64,000 bases of DNA from Yamagishiella unicocca (Eukaryota > Chlorophyta > Chlorophyceae > Chlamydomonadales > Volvocaceae), in the NCBI GenBank assembly GCA_003116995.1, contig BDSL01000074.1:186001-250000 (forward strand), written 5' to 3'. Below the pieces are notes generated by a model. It was not told where the DNA came from and made no database searches. It saw only the letters and a program-made list of their open reading frames with translations. The position numbers and the translations under genes are program-made. Positions 56,701-64,000 of this stretch are shown piece by piece (position 1 is the stretch's first letter; each line of letters starts with the position of its first letter).

Positions 56701-59636
56701 CCCCTCCTTCCCCCTGCGTCATTGTCGTACAGGTGTGTGGAATGGCGCCCAGGTTGCCGTCAAGGTGCTTGAGACCGTGCAGATGGACGAGCAGCAGGAG
56801 GTGCTGGAGGCTGTGCTGGGGAGCCAGGTGGGGGCTGCCGCAGGGTGTAGGGTTTTAGGGTTTTATCGCTAGGGCGAGATAGAAGTAAACTAGGGGTGTT
56901 ATGTCGGTGGCGCTGGCTGAAATAGAAATGTTCTACACAATTTACTCCCCAAAGGGGAAGCGACGTCTTTGTTTTGGGGAGCCAGGTGGGTGGTGCTCGC
57001 GTGTGTTCCGTTGTTGGGGGCGGAGGTGGATGAGGTGAGGGCGGTGGGGAGCGCAGGTTGAGAATAGACTGGATTGGGGAACGTCAGGATTTGGGAGCTC
57101 ACGGCGGGAGCGGAGGGGATTGGCGGTGGTAGCGCGAGGGGCTGGGAGCTGGGCGTGTTTGAGCTGGAGCGGTGTGCGGCCGATGCCTCTGCAGGGTGGG
57201 TGCCCTATAAAATATAAACCCACCCACCATCACTCCCCGCCGCCACCTACCTCCGCCACCTCCACCGTCAGCAGCACCACCGCCACCACCGCACCGATCT
57301 ACCGCCCTCTGATCAGCGCAACCCGCTCCCCCCCCCTGGGCTCCCCTCCCTGGACCCAACAGATCAGCCACCCCAACATCACCCAGACCTACAAGCACTG
57401 CACGCGACCCATGGGTCAGGCCACCGACGCCGACAACGAGGGGCGTACCCTGCTGGAGACGTGGATGGTGATGGAGTTCTGCAACAAGGTGGGGGCGAGT
57501 TCCGGGGAATGGGGGGAATGAGACGAGACCCGTGCGTCGGCACGTGAAAGTGTAGCATAATTAAGAAAACGTTTGGGACACACGTTTGGGACGAAATGCA
57601 TGCTGTACGACTGGGTTTCAGGCAACTAATTCCGGAGGGCCAATGTCGGGGAATGGGGGGAGGGGGCTGGGAGGACAGGCGTCCCATGTAAGCCTCGAAC
57701 GGATCCAAAGGAGTTGGTGTAGGGTCTAGGGTTCGACATACCAACCAAACTAGCTGAAACCCAAACCAAGCGCTCCGCTACCCCATAACCGCAACCTTAA
57801 AACCCTGAAACCCCCCAAACCCGAACCCTCAAACCCACCCCTCAGGGAGGCCTGTCGGACGCTATCGAGCGCGGCTGGTTTCGTAAGCGTCACTCGCTGT
57901 TCGAGGTGGACATGAAGTCAATCATCCTGACAGCCAGGGAGGTGGCGGCGGCAATGACGTACCTGCACTCGCAGAACATCCTACACGGAGACCTTACGGG
58001 TGGGTGGGGGGCGGGGGAATACACACACGGGGGGGGGCGGGGAATACACACATAGGGGGGCGGGGGGGGCCGAGGTTGGGCGAGCAGGGGTGGAAAACCT
58101 TGTACGAAAGAAAACCTTTTAAGAACAGACGTTTCAAGATGCGTGCTGGAGATCTTGGTTGAGGAAACTGCAGAGAGGAGTGGGGGGCCACGGGGGCACT
58201 TCACTGTGTGGTTCAGGAGGATGGGGGGTCGGTGTGTATGTAGGTTATGCGGGGGAGGAAGGGGGGGAGATGGATGCAATGAGTGGGGCTGGGGAGGGCG
58301 CGACTGCGGGAGGTTGCGGGTGAGTGGGAGTGCATACACGGCGCTGGCTGCCTCGCTGTGGCGGTGCCCCCGCCTGCTGGCTTCTCCGCCGTAGCCCCCC
58401 GTCCTGCCCCCGCCATCCAACCCCTCCCCGCAACCTCGTCGGGTCTCCTGGCGCCGCCCCCCCCCGCAAACAGGCAGCAACGTGCTGCTCACCGCCAGCG
58501 ACAGAGATGCCCGGCACTTCTCGGCCAAGGTGGCGGACTTTGGGCTGAGTCGGGTGCTCCATGGGGACGTGGTGACGACTCGGTCGTACGGCACCATCAC
58601 CCACATGTCCCCAGGTGGGTTGGGGGTGCGGGGGGAGGGGAAGGGGGCGTGAAAACACTCGCTGACACGACATTGGAACCGGAGGGTAGAAACCACAGCC
58701 ACCACCACCGCCTGCCGGCTACCCTTTCCGATCACCGGCGACCCTAACCCTCCTCCCTACCCCCTACCCTCTCCCCCCCCTCGCCCCTGTTCTGCCCCCC
58801 CCCCCCCAGAGCTGCTGGTAGATGGCCTGCTATCCAAGGCGGCTGACGTGTACAGGTACCCTAGCGAGCGGGGGCGGGAGGGGGGAGGCGGGGGAGGCGC
58901 ACACGGCGACGTAGGGCCCAGCAGGGTCCTCTTACGTAATAGCCGTACTGTTTGCTGCTGCAAGCTCGTTCGGTACAGAGGTTACGGCGAACACACCTCA
59001 CCTATCTGACGCCCAACCCGCGACCCCATCACAACCACCAACGGCTGCGGCTTTTAACCACCTCGACCCGACGGAATCCCGCCCGCAGCTACGGCGTCAT
59101 CGTGTGGGAGATGTACACTGGCCAACGGCCGTACGGCGGCCTGACGCACGGGCAGATCTTGCATGCCATCACCACGGGCAAGCCGTTGCCGATCGGGTCC
59201 AGCTGCCCGCAGGTGGGGCTCGCCCGCCCGCGCGGGGGGGGGGGGTTGGGCGCAGGAGGATGGCGCAGGAGGATGGGATGCCGTGTCGAGCTGAGCTGAT
59301 GGGGGGGGGAGAGGTGCCGTCGGCGCAGAGGATCGAGATGCGGCTTGGGGGAGGAGGGTGGAGGGGGACCGCCTTACCAATCGTACAACACCCCAGAATG
59401 ATCCATAACCTATCGCTGGGAGGAAACAGCCAGCCAATCGGTCTTGCGGCCCCCGCTGCGGTCAACACACCTTCCCCCGCCCCCGCGGCGTCCCCCGAAC
59501 CCCCCCTTCCTGTTTCCCTCCCCCCCAGCCCCTCAAGGCGTTCTTCTCTCGCTGCCTGGCGCCCAAGTCGGCCGACCGGCCCACCTTCCCGGAGATCATC
59601 GAGATGATGGAGGAGCTGGAGCAGGAGCTGTGCTGA
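50732..59636 (+). CDS. GAF-PAS-like-protein kinase (tyrosine-kinase-like family)
   Basis: Sixteen exons in consistent phase: 50732-50776, 50909-51133, 51246-51299, 51459-51565, 53763-54098, 54380-54509, 54989-55180, 55775-55888, 56371-56473, 56733-56827, 57363-57488, 57846-57999, 58474-58614, 58810-58855, 59089-59212 and 59529-59636, giving 699 aa. The start MGSGSSKSR fits an N-myristoylation signal. GAF domain, about residues 75-250: [58 protein letters not shown] and [15 protein letters not shown]-like segment ([20 protein letters not shown], residues about 256-400) follows. The kinase domain has GKGSYG (426-431), VAVKV with Lys446, HGDLTGSN with Asp558, DFG with Asp582, HMSPE, and the [13 protein letters not shown] and DRP motifs. 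The catalytic loop has HGD instead of HRD and Thr in place of the usual Lys/Arg/Ala two residues after Asp. Substrate and GAF ligand are unknown. Introns contain several large repeat arrays. Confidence 0.93.
52078..52345. repeat. Tandem array of GGAGGGGGAGGGGGGTTGCA-AAAA-type units, ~10 copies
   Basis: Purine-rich, length-variable 24-28-bp units in the 2.2-kb intron 51566-53762 of the GAF-kinase gene. The G-runs lie on the transcribed (RNA-like) strand. Confidence 0.92.
52732..53095. repeat. Perfect tandem array, 26-bp unit x 14
   Basis: The unit GCGAGGAAACCCGTTGGTCG followed by GCACTT repeats 14 times with no visible sequence change. It lies in the 2.2-kb intron of the GAF-kinase gene. Since 26 is not divisible by 3, long artificial open frames run through both strands. 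The AAACCCGTTGGTCGGCAC core resembles GAGACCCGTGGGTCGGCAC at 36628 and 57523, the left end of dispersed family A. Confidence 0.97.
54494..54562 (+). repeat. Direct duplication of an exon-intron boundary
   Basis: CTGGAAGGCGTTCACGGTGG occurs at 54494 across the true donor (exon end 54509) and again, as CTGGAAGGCGTTCACGATGG, at 54534 within the intron. The second copy has AT instead of the GT donor. Confidence 0.9.
55645..55702 (+). mobile_element. Dispersed repeat family C, copy
   Basis: GGTTTTGTCGGCCGTGGATT, then CGCGGATTCCTCTTATAACC. It lies in the intron 55181-55774 of the GAF-kinase gene. A family B fragment (GAAGACCGGTTACACGACAT) lies in the same intron at about 55196. Confidence 0.7.
57520..57650 (+). 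mobile_element. Dispersed repeat family A, diverged copy
   Basis: GAGACCCGTGCGTCGGCACG, ACGTTTGGGACACACGTTTG, GAAATGCATGCTG, TTCCGGAGGGCCAATGTCGG. Same block order as 36628-36830. It lies in the intron 57489-57845. Confidence 0.65.
58083..58185 (+). mobile_element. Dispersed repeat family A, copy
   Basis: TGTACGAAAGAAAACCTTTT, GAACAGACGTTTCAAGATGC, GTGCTGGAGATCTTGG, TTGAGGAAACTG. It lies in the intron 58000-58473. Confidence 0.7.
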
Positions 59637-60838
59637 GGGGGAGGGGGTGTCGGGACCGCCTCTGTGGTGACGGGGGGTTGTTGGAACAGCAGCTGTGTAT
59701 TTATGAGTCGAGGTGGAGGCGGTGCTACTCCTCGCAACTGTGGGGGGGGGGCCCTGGGCGGGGCTGGGGGGCCGTCTCGTGTGAAGGCGGCCAGCGACGG
59801 CATTCGGTTTCGAGATGTTTGGGGCCTTGTCATGGCGCTGACTAATTGATTGGCTGGCTGACTGGCTGGCAGGCTGGTTTGCGAGCGAGCGAGCGGGTGG
59901 GGTGTGTGCGTGGGGCGGGTGGGGAGGAGGTAAACTGACACGGCAGCAGCGGCCGCTACGTGCGCTGATAGGTTCAACATTTGGGGACGCCGCTTCGGCT
60001 CATCGCTGCTACAACGAGAGCTGGACTGGACTGGACTGGGCAAATTTCGTGCGGCCGGCGCTGCCTGTCGATGGCGACGGTGTCGGCGTCGGGTAGGGAC
60101 TGGTGGCGGCAGGACGGCGCGGAGAGGCCGGGCCGCAACGTGTCAAAAACACGTTCCAGGCAAAATCAACACTCTTATGGCGCGGCAGCGCTCGTTTTGC
60201 AGGTTGGTTTCGGAGTCGGCGCCAACGACGCGTTTTATTATAACCGGCGAGAGCGGCGTCGTGTCGGTGTGTGGGGGGTTGTGTGGGGGGGACGGCGGGG
60301 GTTGGGTGAGATCGGGGAGGGCGTAGAGCGGGGGCCAGGGCCAGCTTGCATCGTGCGCACTACTCTCGCTCGATGCAACCACGAACATGAAGTCAACATG
60401 AAGTGTAGGAGGAGGTAGAACCGATCGCACCCTTCCTTGCGTCCGGGGGGGAGCCGGCGGTGCTGGGGGACCGCCGGTCCCGGGCTGCTGCGTCGGGTGG
60501 GTCGTTCCCCGAATGAGCGGACATCGCACACACACGAAATAAGCTCCCAAGCGCCATCAATCGCACCCGCGGCTGGGGGCCGCTGGGTGCGCTAGTGGAT
60601 CCATTGCGCATCGCCATTGTCGATGTGAGGGGGCAGCTCCAGTCCCCTGAAGGCTAATCTTGATCTTGTCCTCGTGTCGCTGCTATGCGCGCGCGCGTGT
60701 GTGTGTCTGTGCCTGTGCGTACGTGTGCCTGCGCCTATTTGTGTGGGCGGCCGTTATATATCTAGCTTTTGGCATGACGCTGGCCACCGGAAGCTAGCAT
60801 GCCCAAAAATGGTTTGTGGTATTGGTTACGGTGTGTGT

Positions 60839-60843
60839 TGTAA
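60839..60843 (+). terminator. Candidate TGTAA polyadenylation signal of the GAF-kinase gene
   Basis: First clear TGTAA after the stop at 59636, in GTTGTAACC. It implies a 1.2-kb 3' UTR, long but not unusual in volvocine algae. A transcript end nearer the stop with a variant signal is possible. Confidence 0.4.
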
Positions 60844-61766
60844 CCTGTGGCCGTGCTTCGCCGATACTTGTTTGGGAAGCCGGCGAGTGGTTGAGGAGAC
60901 CGGGTCGAGACCGGCTACACAAAGCTGCAGATCCTGGTGAGAGGAACAAATCATCAAGGTCCGTTTGGAGACGCCATCCTAGTACGATGCTCGTACAGGC
61001 GGGCGCGCACCACTTGGGGGCCACTAAGGCGTGAAAGTGGGTGTGGTTGTGGAGCAGCGCTGTCGGGGGCCTTATTGATGTTATCGGAGCGGACTTGCCC
61101 GCGCATCTGTGACCCACGGGTCGTATCCGACCTCCTGGGAGGCCTGCCTGTCCACTGAGGCCTGAGTGGGAGGAGGGTGGCGCCGAACGCGCCTTCGGGC
61201 GAACGTCTTCGGGCGACATCTGTTGCGCTTCTACTGCCCCGCTCCAGGGCCTGGTGTCTGGAGGGAAGCCGGCGGCGGCGGGCAAGGGTGTTGGTTGGCT
61301 AGCAGCGCACGGCTTGGGCCGTTTCGGCGGCCCGGGGGAGAAGAGACTCTGCTCGAGTGGGCTGATCTGGATCTTGATTGGAAGGCAGCTCGTTTCTAGC
61401 CGCGGTAGAAGAGCGGCTGATTGGCGTCGCAGCCGGTTGGTACTTCGGTGGCGGCATGTGTTGAAATGGCTGGGCGGCACTGGCGAGCTGGCGGGTAGAT
61501 TCATGGCGGCGGTTCGGGGCGGCGGCGGCGAATGAAACGTCCGGCCGTCGTGAGCGAAAACAATAACGCAATTTTGCCCCAGCCGTAGAAAACACTGAAA
61601 AACACGCTCGGTGTGATCGTTTTGTCCTTTTTGGTAGGTGTGGAGAGGTTGGGGTGAGAAGAGAGTCCCAAGTGGGGGCGGCCGGATGACTGCTGGGGTG
61701 CTGGTGTTTGGCTCGCCCGCTGTGTCTGGTGTGGAGGCCGGGGAGCGTCGTACAGCACGTACGGTG

Positions 61767-61847
61767 ATGACGATTAAGTGCGACTTCTTTGTCGTTGTCG
61801 GACTATTCGCGTCCTTATCCTGGCTTTTATGCCTTCCCTGCAATAAG
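61767..61847 (+). CDS. Possible first exon of a secreted protein
   Basis: A 27-codon frame starts with ATG at 61767 and reads MTIKCDFFVVVGLFASLSWL then LCLPCNK. This is a good signal peptide with a short basic start and a long hydrophobic core. It ends exactly at a consensus donor (AAG/GTGAGT at 61848). A GCTACTTCAG acceptor follows at 61998 with a small in-phase exon up to a GTAAGC donor, but no protein family can be recognised downstream. It could equally be chance. An in-frame upstream ATG at 61686 would lengthen the N-terminus. Confidence 0.3.
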
Positions 61848-64000
61848 GTGAGTATGGTTTGGGTGATCCCTGTCGGGCCGCATCAGGCGAAAGGCCGCGT
61901 GAGGCCGGTGATGATCGCAGCACAGGACTGGGCAGGATATGTAACTAGCGGTGGTCGGGCTGATCAGGTTGCGGTGAGGGCCGCTGTGATCGGCTACTTC
62001 AGCCCAAACTGCTCAAACCTCTCGGGGGTAAGCTGCCCCGGATGTGCACGCTGCGCCAGCACGCCGCTACGTTTGTTGTTCGCTTGCGTTGCACTTCGCG
62101 ACAACCTTTGTGGTCTGCTATCCATGAATCCACCCCTACCTTTCCTCCTCGGTATCTTGTAGTTCTCTTTTGCTCATTTCGATGCTGCCGATACGACTTT
62201 GGTCAAGATTGGACGGGTAGCTTGCCCCTGCTCGCCACTGCCACGGTAGCCACGTCGACACGATGCGAAGACAGTGAACGCCGACTAGCTCTACTACCCT
62301 TGTGAGCAGCCCAAAGATTTCACCCGGATGGCAGATGCGAGAGTATTTTATGAATCCACGTTTAAGGGTTACCTGATGCAAGATGCATCCCAATGTAAAG
62401 GGGGGGAACTGAAGCGCAGGACGGAAAGGGACGGAAAGAACAGACACAGTGACGACTACGTGTATCACTCTTCGCATATTCACGGGAGCACATGCTGTAC
62501 AAAAGGACCACCAGAGTTTGATGGATCGATCCTGTCGATGTAACACTCGCAGTCTGTCGAGGGCGGTACGCGTTAGGTCGATGCGACTGACAGTACGCCG
62601 ACTGCGCACTGTGTGGCAATAAGCGCAACGCAAATGTACGAGGGTACGACGAGGCGGGGGCAGGAGTGTGCGAGGTAGGACCAAGCACTGAACCCTCTGA
62701 AGCGAACGAATAGAAGTGTAACAGCTCAGCTCGCTACACTTGTGGTCATGCGCCATGTCTCTAGTTACCAGCCACCAGCTCACCAACAACATGCGTCCAA
62801 GCAACTGGCAACCAAGTAACGCACGAATGACCGCCATCGCCATCTGATCATGACTCTGGAAGAGCTCCGAAACCCGACGCTGAGCACTTTGGACGCGCAT
62901 GTCCGGTCATGATGCGTGCGCAAGGCTGCATACGCGTACGGGCTGAAGGCTGCGGCTTAGTTGATAAGTTACAATTTTTGGTACGAAACGAGCATGTCTA
63001 GGCCGTGGCCAGACGGTTGCTTTAACGATCAACGGTTGCATCAACGGTAGATGGTTGCTACAACTTGATTCACCAAGCGCCAAAACGTTTTCTTATCTGG
63101 CACCTAAAACTAAAATAAACACAGACATAACGGTAACCACCGGGCGATGCCAGGTCCAATGTAGCGGCAGCCTTCCTTTCATCGCTGACGCGACCAGAAA
63201 TTCACAAGCTGACAACAACCTGGAGCCATACAATGCAACGCCGCAACAAAAGCGCAACGCCGATGACCTGAAGCACAGGTTGCCATGCAAGTCGCCACGC
63301 AGTGTGCAATGTGTGTGGGTGTGTTACGCACGACCGGCTGCGTGCTCACGAACCCACGAGCCCACACGAGCCGACACGAGCCGAGGGCCAAACGCAGTAA
63401 AAGGAGCCGAGGGAAGCAAACCTACAAACGCAATGCGCGTACGCAGCCCAGGCGAGAAAGGGCCCGCTGCAATCCCAGCGCTCCTGGGGAGCCAGCAAAC
63501 AGACCTTACGACGATTACAGCAGGACGAAGCGCCAGGCCAAGGATGTTACTGCAACCCAGCAACCATACCTAGGCACTGAGATGGTTGCACTAAGTTCTA
63601 ACAGATTGCCGCGCTAAGTCGGGCGCGAAGCCTAACCCGCGTAGCCTAGAGAAAGCCTGCAGCCGGGAACGCAGCAGTGGCTGCTGCACGACTGTCCAAC
63701 CAGCAGGGAGGCGCAGCACGCCGAGAGCCATGACCAACGCGGGTCTCCCCTAGTCTCCCTGCCGCCGCCGCCGCCGAGATATCATACCATCAGGGAAATT
63801 AGCGAGTACGCAACAATTTCGCCAGTGGCATCACAGAAGCCGTTACCGGCTAGCGCGAGTAGATCGGCATGAGCGCAGGCGGATGCTTCCGGTTTCCAAC
63901 ACCAACACCAACACCAATGCTTTTGAACCCCGGGCGCTCGCTACGTGACATAATAGCAAGGTATGACAATGACAATGCCATATACGGAAGTAACCGCGCG

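Larger units (their letters stand above)
59637..64000. other. 3' region of the GAF-kinase gene and largely unannotated right end
   Basis: No convincing multi-exon gene is seen. The GAF-kinase 3' UTR lies at the left. Long open frames exist on the minus strand (60794-61843 and 62136-62900) but have no start context, splice sites or recognisable motifs. From about 62.2 kb the DNA is less GC-rich and free of the intron-type repeats. A short ACACCAACACCAACACC repeat lies near 63900. The only candidate exon is at 61767. Confidence 0.45.

Noticed and set aside
60794..61843. 349-aa minus-strand protein
   Set aside because: Unbiased, motif-free composition, no start context, no splice signals and no family resemblance. 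It overlaps a probable 3' UTR.
62136..62900. 254-aa minus-strand protein
   Set aside because: Composition looks random with scattered Cys/Arg, and there is no recognisable motif or TGTAA signal. It may be chance.

Overview
The window looks like nuclear DNA of a volvocine green alga (Chlorophyta, Chlamydomonas/Volvox relatives). The reasons are very GC-rich coding sequence, genes split into many exons with GTGAGT/GTGGGT donors and (T/C)GCAG acceptors, TGTAA polyadenylation signals after several stop codons, proteins padded with Ala/Gly/Gln/His low-complexity tracts, a thylakoid-lumen protease, and a GAF-kinase of a type familiar from these algae. The genus cannot be fixed from sequence alone. 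No bacterial operon, phage or organelle features were seen.

Seven protein-coding genes can be assembled. (1) 180-12299 (-): a very large protein of at least 2,466 aa with Ala/Leu-rich helical stretches and unknown function, running off the left edge. (2) 14060-17239 (-): a 265-aa plastid-targeted protein with a DUF3110-like core. (3) 19811-33026 (+): a WDR7/Rabconnectin-3-beta homologue, inflated by low-complexity insertions. (4) 33458-34287 (+): a 203-aa membrane-anchored RING E3 ligase of the RNF5/RNF185/RMA type. (5) 36530-45210 (-): a 13-exon gene for the lumenal D1 C-terminal processing protease CtpA, 620 aa. (6) 46488-50259 (-): a 334-aa charged, coiled-coil protein of unknown function. 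(7) 50732-59636 (+): a 16-exon, 699-aa GAF-PAS-like-kinase with a possible N-myristoylation start. Reading frame is preserved across every proposed junction except two places flagged below (about 11.5 kb in gene 1 and 20.76-20.98 kb in gene 3). From 59.6 kb to the right edge no gene is convincing, apart from a possible signal-peptide exon at 61767.

Gene order: genes 2 and 3 are divergent (2.6 kb apart), 3 and 4 are tandem, 4 and 5 converge, 5 and 6 are tandem, and 6 and 7 are divergent with only 0.47 kb between their starts. Nothing suggests the genes act in one pathway. WDR7 (V-ATPase assembly), the RING ligase (probably ER-associated degradation), CtpA (photosystem II maturation) and the kinase (signalling) are unrelated housekeeping or signalling functions.

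The most unusual content is repetitive. Many introns carry their own private minisatellite. At least three short dispersed repeat families recur in introns in both orientations. A 12-bp dyad, GACCCRYGGGTC, occurs 12 times in coding and non-coding DNA. A 26-bp x 14 perfect array in the kinase gene resembles the end module of one dispersed family. The CtpA terminal exon has a degenerate second copy just downstream.
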